A stretch of DNA of 64,000 bases from Mitsuaria sp. 7 (GTDB taxonomy: Bacteria > Pseudomonadota > Gammaproteobacteria > Burkholderiales > Burkholderiaceae_C). Every line of letters starts with the position of its first letter. The stretch's first letter is position 1. The notes beneath the pieces were generated by a model that was given only the letters and a program-made list of their open reading frames with translations, did no database searches and was not told the origin of the DNA. The DNA lies in contig NZ_CP011514.1 of assembly GCF_001653795.1 (NCBI RefSeq), positions 2,092,976 through 2,156,975 of the forward strand. Direction: 5' to 3'. Of this stretch, positions 27,059 through 35,844 are shown one piece after another. A program made the translations under genes and the position numbers.

Positions 27059-27379
27059 ATCATCCCGGGCCAGGCGGCAAGACGGCCAGACAAATCCTGA
27101 CCCCCTAATGGGGGAGACGCGCCTGGGACCCCGTTGCGCGGTGTCCCTGGCGAATGGCCCGTTCATTTGATTTCCGGCAATTCAGCGCATACCACCTTGT
27201 TCATCGGTCTTTTCCGGGGAGCCGATTCAAAGGTTCATGCAAGACTGATTGCCGTCACGGCCCCAAGAGATCTCCAAGGCAATGCATACGCAGTACGTCA
27301 TCCGCCTGCGCGGATGAGGCGATGCGCCTCAGGCGATCCGGGTCGGCCGACTCAAACCATTGAACATAGGGGATGACTC
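27059..27379. promoter_or_regulatory. Leader region upstream of the autotransporter
   Basis: This 321-bp stretch holds no convincing gene. At 27101-27114 is CCCCC-TAAT-GGGGG, preceded by CCTGA (27096-27100). The combined motif matches, on the opposite strand, blocks at 54450-54459 and 61113-61122. The rest includes AT-richer promoter-like sequence around 27160-27260. A long leader before an adhesin gene is consistent with regulated expression, but no promoter could be fixed. Confidence 0.45.
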
Positions 27380-30300
27380 ATGGGTGACAGTCTTTGCCTG
27401 AGCCGCGCGCGGCCGTCTTTCACTGCCGTTGCGCAGCGCACCGTGCGCCGGCAGCGACAGCTTCCACGCTTGAACCTGCTGTACCTCGCCGCCCTCGGTG
27501 CCATCGGCGCCCTCGCCACGGTACCCTGCGCGGTCCATGCGCAGACGACCACCCTGGACTTCTCCACCGGCTGGACCGGCATCGGCAACAACGTCACCTA
27601 CCAGACGACGCCGTTCACGACGATCAGCAAGGGCACGCCGTTCACCTTGACGCCGCCGACCGGTCAAGGCATGTGGCGGCTGACGCCGGTCTCCAGCACC
27701 ATCAACGGGGCCTCCGCCGCGGACTCCGCGCTGGGGCTGACCAACGGGACCGTCGATGCGCTGCTTAACCACAACCCGAATTTCGGCGGCAGCGTCACCA
27801 ACTTCTCCGTGCTGACGAAGACGATGACGCTCAACGCCGGGACGTATTCGTTCTCCTGGGCGCTCAACGTCACCGATCACGGCTTCAATGACGGCGCGCT
27901 CTTCTCGCTGTCGGGCAACGGACTGGAGTACCTCGAGTCCCTGGCCCGGGCGGGCGGTCCGGGGGACACGGCCGGTCCCTCGCCCAACACCTATGTGGCC
28001 TACCTCTTCGACACGGCGGACGGCGTCACGCCCTGGCTCACCACGACCTTCAACATCGCGACGACGGGGACCTACAAGGTCAGCTTCGCGGACTACAACT
28101 GGAACGACCTCGCCGTCCCGCCGAACTTCTTCCTGGCCAACACCATCGGGACCTACACGGGCAATCCGCTGGCGGGCACCAACGCACCGCCCGCCACACC
28201 GGACATCACCTCGGGCACGGTGACCGGCTCCGACCTGGTGAACGGCACCGTCAATCCGGTGTTCGACGGCGGCACGCTGCACACCGACGTCGCCAACGCC
28301 GTCTACAGCGCCAACCTGGCGATCAAGGGCACCGGCGGGACGATCGACCAGAACGGCCTGAACTCGACCTTCAGCGGCGTGCTGTCCGACCAGACGACCG
28401 GCACGCCGGGCGCGATGAGCTTCGTCAACGCCGGCGCGAGCGGCGGTTCGATCACGCTGACCGGCGTCAATACCTACACCGGCCAGACGACGGTCGGCAG
28501 CGGCGCCACGCTGGCGCTGGCCGGCGCGGGCAGCATCGCCACCTCGAGCCGGCTGGTGGACAACGGCGTGTTCGACATCGCCGGGACCAGCGCCGGCGCC
28601 ACGCTGACGAGCCTGGCGGGCACGGGGTCCGTGGCGCTGGGCGGGCAAGTCCTGACCCTCACCAGTGCCGCGGACACCTTCGGCGGGGTCATCGCCGGCA
28701 GCGGCGGCGTGACCCTCGCCGGCGGCACGCAGACGCTGTCCGGTATCAACACCTTCACCGGCGCCACCTCGGTCGCCAGCGGCGCGACCCTGGCGCTCTC
28801 GGGCACGGGCAGCATCGCCGCGTCCAGCGGGCTCGCGAACGAGGGCAGCTTCGACATCTCCGCGACGACGGCCGGCGCGACGCTGAAGAGCCTGACCGGC
28901 GGCGGCACGGTCGCGCTGGGCGCCCAGACCCTGACGCTGACCGACGCCAGCGGCGGCTATGCGGGCACGATCGCCGGCAGCGGCGGTCTGACCGTGGCCG
29001 GCGGCGCGCAGTCGCTGTCCGCCGTCCACGCCTTCACCGGCGCCACCTCGGTCGCCAGCGGCGCGACCCTGGCGCTGACGGGCGCGGGCAGCATCGCCAC
29101 GTCCAGCGGGCTCGCGAACGACGGCAGCTTCGACATCTCCGCGACGACGGCCGGCGCGACGCTGAAGGGCCTGACCGGCGGCGGCACGGTCGCCCTGGGC
29201 GCCCAGACCCTGACGCTGGCCAACGCCAGCGGCGGCTATGCGGGCACGATCGCCGGCAGCGGCGGTCTGGCCGTCGCCGGCGGCACGCAGTCGCTGTCCG
29301 GCGTCAACACCTTCACCGGCGGCACCTTGATCGCGAGCGGCGCGACCCTGGCGCTGACGGGCACGGGCAGCATCGCCGTCTCCGGCGGCGTCACGAACAG
29401 CGGCACGCTCGACATCTCCGGCACCACCGCCGGCGCCAGCGTGCAGTCCCTCGCGGGCGGCGGCAACGTGGCGCTCGGCAGCAAGACCCTCACGATAGAC
29501 ACGACGGCCGCGTCCTTTAACGGCGCGATCAGCGGCAGCGGCGGCGTGCGGCTCAACGGCGGGCAATGGACCGTCGGCAACGCGCAGGCCTACACCGGAC
29601 TGACCATCCTGGCCGCATCGACCCTGCACGTGAACGGCAGTCTGGCCGGCGGCGTGGACGTGCGCAGCGGCGCGGTGCTGCAAGGCAGCGGCACGATCGC
29701 CGGACCGGTGACGGTCGCGTCGGGCGGCAAGCTGTCGCCGGGCAATTCCCCCGGCGTGATGACGGTGGGCGCCAGCGTCAGCCTGGCCCCCGGATCGACC
29801 TTCGAAGTCGACATCAACGGCGCGACGCCGGGCACCGGCGCGGGACACCACGACCAGCTCGTGCTGACCGGCGCCGGCAGCAAGTTCAGCGCGAACGGCG
29901 CGCAGCTCACGGTCAATCTCGTCGGCATTTCCGGCCTCGGCACCTACACGCCGTATGTGCCGACGCGGGGGCAGCGCTTCCACATCGTCACCGCGCAGGG
30001 CGGGCTGGACGCGACGACCTTCGGCGCCTTCTCGCAGCCCACCGGACTGGCGGCGGGCACACGGCTGCGGGCGCTCTATACCGCCAACGGCGTCGACCTG
30101 CTGGTCGTGCCGACGGCCTATCTGGCCCTCGCCCAGGCCCAGGGCGCCAACCTGAACACGCAGTCGGTCGCCGCGGCGCTGGACAAGATCACCGCGGCAC
30201 AGGACGCCGCCACCGCGACCCCGGCGCAGACGACCCTGTCCGACACGGTCGCCGGGCTCGACGACGCGACGCTGATGGGCACGATGCGCTCGCTCAGCGG

Positions 30301-31234
30301 CGAGATCCACGGGGCCGTCGCGGCCGCCTTGCCCTCGGCCGGCCAGCGCCTGCAGGACGCGGTGTCCCGGCACCTGTCCGCCCTGGAGACGCGGCAGCGC
30401 GGCCTGTGGGTGGACTACAGCGGCGGCAGGAGCCGCTGGACCGCGGACGGCGCCTCGTCGGGGGCGCGCTCGCGCGATCGCCACCAGATCACGATCGGCT
30501 TCGACGTGCTGAACGACGGCACCAACGGCGTCGGCGTGGCGCTGTCGCAATCCAACCAGAAGCTCAGCTCCGACAGCGGCGGCACCGGCGAGGTGAAGGA
30601 CACGCTCGGCATGGCGTACGGCCAGCTCGGCCTGGGCGCCGGGCTGATCCTCGACGGACAGATCGGCGGCGGTGGCGGCAAGGCGCTCAGCAGCCGTGAC
30701 GATCCCCTGGCGGCGCTCGGCCTGAGCCAGGGCCAGCTGAAGACCGACGCCTCCACGCGCCAGATGTTCGCCGGCATCGGCGTGCGCACGGCGATGAACT
30801 ACGCGAACGTGCGGCTCGTGCCGTACGCCCGCGTCGAGACGCAGCGGGTCAAGCGCGATGCCGCGGTCGAGGACTCGGGATCGCTGGCCGCGTTGAATCT
30901 GGGCAAGCTGTCGGCCGGCGGCGGCCGCATGGAGCTGGGCGTGGGCGTGGGCTCGCCGGACAAGGATCCGGGCACCTCGCGCTTCACCTTCGGCGGGCGA
31001 CTGGCCGTGGGCCGCGAGTCGGGCGCGCTGCGGCGCATGCTCGTCGATGCGAGCCTGGTCGGCACGGCCATCCAGATCCAGGCGCCGCGCGTCAGCCGCC
31101 AATACCTGCGCGCGGAACTGACGGGGACCTGGCTGGTCATGCCCGGCGGCTACGTCTACGCCGGCGTCAGCGGGCAGAGCCGGGAGAACCGCACGGACAG
31201 CTCGTTCACGCTGGGCGCCATCGCCACGTTCTGA
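27380..31234 (+). CDS. Autotransporter (type Va) with PATR repeats
   Basis: This 1284-residue surface protein has a long signal region ending VPCAVHA-Q near residue 55. An N-terminal globular part follows (about 56-330, DFSTGWTGIGNNVTYQ), then PATR-type beta-helix repeats (NTFTGATSVASGATLALSG) and a passenger end with SGTIAGPVTVASGGKLSPGNSPGVM. An alpha-helical linker precedes the translocator domain (from about residue 985, RQRGLWVDYSGGRSRW) ending in Phe (LGAIATF), as needed for BAM recognition. Four exact-length 93-residue repeats lie at 366-737. Likely function is adhesion or aggregation. The GT41 transferase at 1.4 kb is a possible modifier (inference). Confidence 0.93.
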   Translation: MGDSLCLSRARPSFTAVAQRTVRRQRQLPRLNLLYLAALGAIGALATVPCAVHAQTTTLDFSTGWTGIGNNVTYQTTPFTTISKGTPFTLTPPTGQGMWRLTPVSSTINGASAADSALGLTNGTVDALLNHNPNFGGSVTNFSVLTKTMTLNAGTYSFSWALNVTDHGFNDGALFSLSGNGLEYLESLARAGGPGDTAGPSPNTYVAYLFDTADGVTPWLTTTFNIATTGTYKVSFADYNWNDLAVPPNFFLANTIGTYTGNPLAGTNAPPATPDITSGTVTGSDLVNGTVNPVFDGGTLHTDVANAVYSANLAIKGTGGTIDQNGLNSTFSGVLSDQTTGTPGAMSFVNAGASGGSITLTGVNTYTGQTTVGSGATLALAGAGSIATSSRLVDNGVFDIAGTSAGATLTSLAGTGSVALGGQVLTLTSAADTFGGVIAGSGGVTLAGGTQTLSGINTFTGATSVASGATLALSGTGSIAASSGLANEGSFDISATTAGATLKSLTGGGTVALGAQTLTLTDASGGYAGTIAGSGGLTVAGGAQSLSAVHAFTGATSVASGATLALTGAGSIATSSGLANDGSFDISATTAGATLKGLTGGGTVALGAQTLTLANASGGYAGTIAGSGGLAVAGGTQSLSGVNTFTGGTLIASGATLALTGTGSIAVSGGVTNSGTLDISGTTAGASVQSLAGGGNVALGSKTLTIDTTAASFNGAISGSGGVRLNGGQWTVGNAQAYTGLTILAASTLHVNGSLAGGVDVRSGAVLQGSGTIAGPVTVASGGKLSPGNSPGVMTVGASVSLAPGSTFEVDINGATPGTGAGHHDQLVLTGAGSKFSANGAQLTVNLVGISGLGTYTPYVPTRGQRFHIVTAQGGLDATTFGAFSQPTGLAAGTRLRALYTANGVDLLVVPTAYLALAQAQGANLNTQSVAAALDKITAAQDAATATPAQTTLSDTVAGLDDATLMGTMRSLSGEIHGAVAAALPSAGQRLQDAVSRHLSALETRQRGLWVDYSGGRSRWTADGASSGARSRDRHQITIGFDVLNDGTNGVGVALSQSNQKLSSDSGGTGEVKDTLGMAYGQLGLGAGLILDGQIGGGGGKALSSRDDPLAALGLSQGQLKTDASTRQMFAGIGVRTAMNYANVRLVPYARVETQRVKRDAAVEDSGSLAALNLGKLSAGGGRMELGVGVGSPDKDPGTSRFTFGGRLAVGRESGALRRMLVDASLVGTAIQIQAPRVSRQYLRAELTGTWLVMPGGYVYAGVSGQSRENRTDSSFTLGAIATF
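28475..29590 (+). repeat. Four 279-bp tandem repeats in the autotransporter passenger
   Basis: The Y/F-TG motif recurs at 28475, 28754, 29033, 29312 and 29591, exactly 279 bp (93 codons) apart. Units 2 and 3 are the most alike, with long identical stretches, indicating recent duplication; units 1 and 4 are more diverged. Confidence 0.9.
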
Positions 31235-31342
31235 GGGATCGGAGGGCGTCCAGGCGATGGACTCGCCGGGCCGCCCCTGGTCGCCGAGTCGCCCCGGCGC
31301 TGTCACACCCATGAGGTTAAGCTGAGCTCCAAGGAGCCAGCG

Positions 31343-32773
31343 ATGAACGTTTCCAGGGCCTCTGCCTCTTCTCCCTACGGCGGGCGCGTCGGTGCCGTCA
31401 GCTACCGCTTCGACAGCCTGCGCGAGCTGATGGCCAAGGCCACGCCGGAGCGCTCGGGCGACCGGCTCGCCGGCGTGGGCGCGGCGTCGGAGCAGGAACG
31501 CGTCGCCGCGCAGATGGCGCTGGCCGACCTGCCGCTGAAGACCTTCCTCACCGAGGCCCTGATCCCGTACGAGGACGACGAGGTCACGCGGCTCATCGTC
31601 GACACGCACGACGCCGCGGTGTTCCAGGTCATCGGGCACCTGACGGTCGGCGGGCTGCGCGAGTGGCTGCTGTCCGACGCGGCGGACACTGCCGCGCTGA
31701 CGCGCCTGGCGCCCGGCATCACGCCGGAGATGGCCGCCGCGGTGAGCAAGATCATGCGGAACCAGGACCTGATCCTGGTGGCGCGCAAGTGCGAGGTCGT
31801 CACGCGCTTCCGCAACACGCTGGGCCTCTCAGGGCGACTGTCCACGCGCCTGCAGCCCAACCATCCCACCGACGACGCCAGCGGCATCGCGGCCAGCGTG
31901 CTGGACGGCCTGATGTACGGCAGCGGCGACGCGGTCATCGGCATCAATCCCGCCACCGACAACGTGGCTCAGGTTTCGCACCTGCTGCGCCTGCTCGCGG
32001 AGGTCATCGAGCGCTTCGAAATCCCCACGCAGAGCTGCGTGCTCACCCACGTGACCAACACGATGCAGTGCATCGAACGCGGCGCGCCGGTCGACCTGGT
32101 GTTCCAGTCCATCGGCGGCACGGAGGCGACGAACCGCAGCTTCGGCGTCGACCTGGCGCTGCTGGCCGAGGCACGCGCGGCGGCGCTGTCGCTGGCGCGG
32201 GGCGCCCTCTTCGACGACGGCCGGCGCGGCCGGCACGTCATGTACTTCGAGACCGGCCAGGGCAGCGCGCTGTCGGCCGGCGCGCACCACGGCTGCGACC
32301 AGCAGACCGTCGAGGCCAGGACCTACGCGGTCGCGCGGCACTTCGAGCCGCTGCTGGTGAACACGGTGGTCGGCTTCATCGGACCCGAGTACCTGTACGA
32401 CGGCAAGCAGATCATCCGGGCGGGACTGGAGGACCACTTCTGCGCGAAGCTGCTGGGACTGCCGATGGGCTGCGACATCTGCTACACGAATCACGCCGCG
32501 GCGGACCAGAACGACATGGACGTGCTGCTCACGCTGCTGGGCGTGGCGGGCTGCAACTTCATCATGGGGATCCCGGGCTCGGACGACGTGATGCTCAACT
32601 ACCAGACCACGTCCTTCCACGACGCGCTGTACGCGCGGCGGGTGCTGGGGCTGCGCGCCGCGCCGGAGTTCGAGCGCTGGCTCGAGCGCATGCGCATCGC
32701 ACGACCCGGCGCGCCGGGGCATCTGATGGACGGCATGTCTCCGGCCTTCGCAGCCTTGCTGCCTTCGTCGTGA
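31343..32773 (+). CDS. eutB: Ethanolamine ammonia-lyase large subunit
   Basis: This 476-residue catalytic subunit of the adenosylcobalamin-dependent lyase converts ethanolamine to acetaldehyde and ammonia. Signatures: LADLPLKTFLTEALIPYEDDEVTRLI, GINPATDNVAQVSHLLRLL, ETGQGSALSAGAHHGCDQQTVEAR, and GLPMGCDICYTNHAAADQNDMDVLLTLL, all as in EutB. An AAGGAG ribosome-binding site precedes the ATG. The small subunit follows with a few nucleotides of spacing. No eutA reactivase, permease or microcompartment genes lie in the window, so this is the compact non-compartmentalised arrangement. Confidence 0.97.
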   Translation: MNVSRASASSPYGGRVGAVSYRFDSLRELMAKATPERSGDRLAGVGAASEQERVAAQMALADLPLKTFLTEALIPYEDDEVTRLIVDTHDAAVFQVIGHLTVGGLREWLLSDAADTAALTRLAPGITPEMAAAVSKIMRNQDLILVARKCEVVTRFRNTLGLSGRLSTRLQPNHPTDDASGIAASVLDGLMYGSGDAVIGINPATDNVAQVSHLLRLLAEVIERFEIPTQSCVLTHVTNTMQCIERGAPVDLVFQSIGGTEATNRSFGVDLALLAEARAAALSLARGALFDDGRRGRHVMYFETGQGSALSAGAHHGCDQQTVEARTYAVARHFEPLLVNTVVGFIGPEYLYDGKQIIRAGLEDHFCAKLLGLPMGCDICYTNHAAADQNDMDVLLTLLGVAGCNFIMGIPGSDDVMLNYQTTSFHDALYARRVLGLRAAPEFERWLERMRIARPGAPGHLMDGMSPAFAALLPSS

Positions 32774-32781
32774 GCGCGGCC

Positions 32782-33588
32782 ATGAGCGACGACACGCCCT
32801 GCGACGCGATCATCCCCAACCCGTGGAGCACGCTGCGCCGTCACACGCCGGCGCGCATCGGTCTGGGCCGCGCCGGCGTCAGTCAGCCGACGGCGGCGCA
32901 TCTGGCGTTCCAGCTCGCCCATGCGCAGGCGCGGGACGCCGTGCATCGCGAGCTGGACCACGAGGCGCTCGCGGCCTCCTTGAACGAGGCGGGGCTGGAA
33001 ACACTCGATCTGCACAGCGCGGCCAGCGATCGGGCCACCTATCTCCAACGACCCGACCTCGGGCGCAAGCTCGACGATCCGTCGACCGCGCTGCTGGCCG
33101 TGTGTGATGCGGGAAATCCGCCGGACCTCGCGCTGATCGTCGCGGACGGCCTGTCCGCTTTGGCGATCGAGCGGCATGCCCTCGCCTTCATCGCGGCGCT
33201 CAGGCCGATGCTCGCGCAAGACTGGCGCTGGGCGCCGGTGGCCGTGGTCCGCCAGGCCCGCGTCGCGATCGGGGATCCGATCGGTCACGCACTGGGCGCG
33301 AAGCTCGCCGTCGTGCTGATCGGCGAACGCCCGGGGCTGAGCTCGCCCGACAGCATGGGTGTGTACGTCACCTGGGCGCCTCGGCCGGGACGCACGGACG
33401 CGGAGCGCAATTGCATCTCCAACGTGCGGCCGGAAGGCCTGGCGCCGGAAGTCGCGGCGGCCCGTCTCGCATGGCTGCTCAACGAGGCGCGGGCCCGTCA
33501 GGTGACAGGTGTTGCGTTGAAGGATGAGAGCGCGCCTGCGGCGCAGATGGTCGAGTCGACAGGAACGTTCAAGCTCAACGCCGACTGA
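32782..33588 (+). CDS. eutC: Ethanolamine ammonia-lyase small subunit
   Basis: This 268-residue partner of EutB helps bind the cobalamin cofactor. Family features include TPARIGLGRAGVSQPTAAHLAFQLAHAQARDAVH, LIVADGLSALAIERHALAFI, VVRQARVAIGDPIGHALGAKLAVVLIGERPGLSSPDSMGVYVTWAP and ERNCISNVRPEGL. The ATG at 32782 is chosen; an in-frame GTG at 32770 overlapping the eutB stop is an alternative. The pair eutBC is clearly one transcription unit. Adenosylcobalamin supply and reactivation must be encoded elsewhere. Confidence 0.96.
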   Translation: MSDDTPCDAIIPNPWSTLRRHTPARIGLGRAGVSQPTAAHLAFQLAHAQARDAVHRELDHEALAASLNEAGLETLDLHSAASDRATYLQRPDLGRKLDDPSTALLAVCDAGNPPDLALIVADGLSALAIERHALAFIAALRPMLAQDWRWAPVAVVRQARVAIGDPIGHALGAKLAVVLIGERPGLSSPDSMGVYVTWAPRPGRTDAERNCISNVRPEGLAPEVAAARLAWLLNEARARQVTGVALKDESAPAAQMVESTGTFKLNAD

Positions 33589-33626
33589 GGCGCACAGCAA
33601 AGCCCGCACCGTGCGCACAAGCAAAA

Positions 33627-33656
33627 TGTCAGAAACTGAGATAAAATTCTGACATC
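33627..33656 (+). promoter_or_regulatory. Palindromic operator/promoter of the AbiE pair
   Basis: ATGTCAGAA (33627-33635) and TTCTGACAT (33648-33656) form a perfect 9-bp inverted repeat with a 12-bp AT-rich spacer containing a GATAAAAT -10-like sequence. It lies 20 bp before the antitoxin start. AbiEi antitoxins are known to autoregulate by binding inverted repeats, so this is a probable operator. Confidence 0.7.
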
Positions 33657-33675
33657 AAAGGTTCACTCTTCAATC

Positions 33676-34272
33676 ATGAGCACGCTTCCGCGCTCCATCC
33701 TGTTGCATGCCCAATCCTTGCCTGAGGGCGGTGTGGTGTCGCCCAAGGAGTTTCTGCATCTCGGAAATCGAGCGGCGGTTGATCAGGCGTTCTCGAGGCT
33801 CGCCAAGGAAGGCAAGTTGCTCCGGGTCGCTCGAGGCACCTATGTCATGCCGGTGTCGAGCCGGTTCGGAACGCGCTCGCCCAATTCTGAGAAGGTCATG
33901 CAGTCGCTGGCCGCGCAGAGTGGCGAGGTGGTCGCGCCGCACGGAGCCAGCGCAGCCAATACCTTGGGTCTGACACAGCAGGTGCCAATTCGCGAGGTTT
34001 ATCTGACCTCGGGGCGCAGCCGCAAGCTCAGACTGGGTCGTTATGAAGTGACGGTCAAGCACGCGCCTCGCTGGATGCTGGCGCTGGGGTCCGGCAAAGC
34101 CGGTGCGGCGGTCAGGGCCCTTGCCTGGATGGGACCGTCACACGTGCGCGAATCGTTGATCACCTTGCGGCGAACACTGCCGTCTACCGAATGGCGGGCA
34201 TTGACCTCCGGTCGTGCCGCGCTCCCCTCATGGATGGCCCGCGCGATCGGCGAAGCAGCGATTCATGGCTGA
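33676..34272 (+). CDS. AbiEi-type antitoxin
   Basis: This 198-residue protein has an N-terminal winged helix (GGVVSPKEFLHLGNRAAVDQAFSRLAKEGKLLRVARGTYVMP) and a C-terminal domain typical of DUF6088/AbiEi antitoxins (VAPHGASAANTLGLTQQVP ... YLTSGRSRKLRLGRYEVTVKHA). It should repress the operon through the palindrome just upstream and counteract AbiEii. The stop overlaps the toxin start by 8 nt. Base composition is visibly lower in GC than the neighbours, pointing to horizontal acquisition. Confidence 0.87.
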   Translation: MSTLPRSILLHAQSLPEGGVVSPKEFLHLGNRAAVDQAFSRLAKEGKLLRVARGTYVMPVSSRFGTRSPNSEKVMQSLAAQSGEVVAPHGASAANTLGLTQQVPIREVYLTSGRSRKLRLGRYEVTVKHAPRWMLALGSGKAGAAVRALAWMGPSHVRESLITLRRTLPSTEWRALTSGRAALPSWMARAIGEAAIHG

Positions 34273-35290
34273 GTCCTACTTCGCCCTGAGTACCACGGAT
34301 CAAGCCGAAATCCTTGAGATCGGCCAGCAGCGGACCGCGCGCCCTGCCCATCTGTTGGAGAAAGACATATGGGTCGTCTGGACGCTCGACGCATTGTTCG
34401 GCTCGCCGGTTGGCATCGATCTGACGTTCAAGGGCGGAACGTCGCTCTCAAAAGCGTACAGGATCATCGACAGGTTTTCGGAGGATCTCGACCTGACATA
34501 TGACATCCGCAAGTTGATCGCCGACCTGACGGGTGGCGAGGAGTTCCTGCCGGTCAGCCGCAGCCAAGCCAGCAAGTGGACGAAAGCCGTCCGCGACCGG
34601 CTCCCGCAATGGATCGCGGAAACGGTACAGCCCGTGATTCAGAAAGCACTTGATCGGGCGAAGCTCGATGCCAGGCTGGAAATCGCAGGAGCAGACAAGG
34701 ACAAGCTGCTGCTCCACTACCCAGTGGTCAAGCAAGGCACTGAATATGTTGCCCCGGTTGTCACGCTGGAGTTCGGAGGTCGAGCGACGGGTGAACCACA
34801 CATGGCCATGCCTGTGACGTGCGACATCAGCACCCAAGTCGAGGGGGTCACATTTCCGACTGCATTGCCCGTGGTGATGAGCGTCGCTCGGACCTTCTGG
34901 GAGAAGGCCACCGCCACCCACGTCTATTGCGCGCAGGGTCGCATCCGCGGCGAACGGTATGCGCGGCATTGGCACGACTTGGCAGCCATCATGCGGAGCT
35001 CACACTTCGAAGCCGCCATCGCAGACCGCGGCGTCGCGCTCGCCGTTGCCGAGCACAAGTCGCACTTCTTCAGCGAGAAGAATGCCACCGGCCACACGAT
35101 CGACTACTTCGCCGCCGTTGGAGGCGCTTTGCACCTGGTGCCAGAGAACGCCGCACGCGATGCCCTCGCCGCGGACTACGCAAGCATGCTTGAAGAGCAA
35201 ATCATGGTGGGCAACGCCCTACCCTTCGAAGATCTCATGCGGACCTGCGCGGACGTTGCTGCTCGAGCCAACGCAGCCGCAACAGCCTGA
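34265..35290 (+). CDS. AbiEii/AbiGii nucleotidyltransferase toxin
   Basis: This 341-residue protein starts at the ATG at 34265 within the antitoxin's last codons. It carries the DNA polymerase beta-like nucleotidyltransferase motifs of AbiEii: LTFKGGTSLSKAYRIIDRFSEDLDLTYD (GG/ST...DxD) near residues 57-82. Later segments RTFWEKATATHVYCAQG and RYARHWHDLAAI match the family's helical part. AbiEii toxins modify tRNA or use NTPs to block growth, providing abortive-infection phage defence. Together with the upstream gene this is a complete type IV-like toxin-antitoxin pair. Confidence 0.9.
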   Translation: MAESYFALSTTDQAEILEIGQQRTARPAHLLEKDIWVVWTLDALFGSPVGIDLTFKGGTSLSKAYRIIDRFSEDLDLTYDIRKLIADLTGGEEFLPVSRSQASKWTKAVRDRLPQWIAETVQPVIQKALDRAKLDARLEIAGADKDKLLLHYPVVKQGTEYVAPVVTLEFGGRATGEPHMAMPVTCDISTQVEGVTFPTALPVVMSVARTFWEKATATHVYCAQGRIRGERYARHWHDLAAIMRSSHFEAAIADRGVALAVAEHKSHFFSEKNATGHTIDYFAAVGGALHLVPENAARDALAADYASMLEEQIMVGNALPFEDLMRTCADVAARANAAATA

Positions 35291-35337
35291 GCCGACTACG
35301 TCAGCCCGGGCGCCGGAAGGTCAGGCGCTGACTCCAC

Positions 35338-35844
35338 TCAAGGCGAAACGAAGCTCTCCTTGCCCGCCTTCTTGTCTTCCTCGGCGAGCTTCACATCGGT
35401 GTCGTCGACGACGCCGTCCTTGTTGCGGTCGTGCAGGTTGAACATGTTCAAACCGGCGGTCATGAACTCTTCGAGACTGATGCTGCCGTTCTTGTCCTTG
35501 TCGAGCACGCCGAAGCGAACCTTGGCCTGACGCATCTGGCGCTGCAGCTCCTCGCGGCGCTTCTCCGAGTCGGCCATCTTGCTGATGCGCTGCATCAAGC
35601 GGCCTTCGAATTCACCGAGGTATTCGGTTTCGCTCAACTGGCCATCGGCGTTGAGGTCGATGCGCACGAACTCCACCTCGCGACCGAGCTTGAACTCGGC
35701 GAGCAGCACCTTGCCGTCGCCGTTGAGGTCCTGCTCCGTGATGAAGGTCGTGGAGGAATGCGAGGCGGCGAGCGCGGGCAACGAGGCCAGCGAGGCCAGA
35801 CCCAGCAGGGCCGCGGACAGCGAACGTGGGAAAGTGGTCTTCAT
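35338..35844 (-). CDS. Secreted EF-hand calcium-binding protein
   Basis: This 168-residue protein starts at the ATG at 35844 ([16 protein letters not shown]), giving a signal peptide cleaved after ALA. Four EF-hand loops are readable: DLNGDGKVLLAEF, DLNADGQLSETEY, DKDKNGSISLEEF and DRNKDGVVDDTDV, so it probably binds Ca2+ in the periplasm or outside. A charged helix (EKRREELQRQMRQ) separates loops 2 and 3. It overlaps the upstream DUF4198 gene by ATGA and shares its promoter with the Fur-like box. Confidence 0.9.
   Translation of the reverse strand: MKTTFPRSLSAALLGLASLASLPALAASHSSTTFITEQDLNGDGKVLLAEFKLGREVEFVRIDLNADGQLSETEYLGEFEGRLMQRISKMADSEKRREELQRQMRQAKVRFGVLDKDKNGSISLEEFMTAGLNMFNLHDRNKDGVVDDTDVKLAEEDKKAGKESFVSP

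Noticed and set aside
27329..31639. Very long open frame on the minus strand opposite the autotransporter (over 1,400 codons).
   Set aside because: It mirrors the plus-strand gene; its composition is Arg/Gly/Asp-rich with no domains, and the plus frame encodes a clear autotransporter. High GC keeps the antisense frame open.
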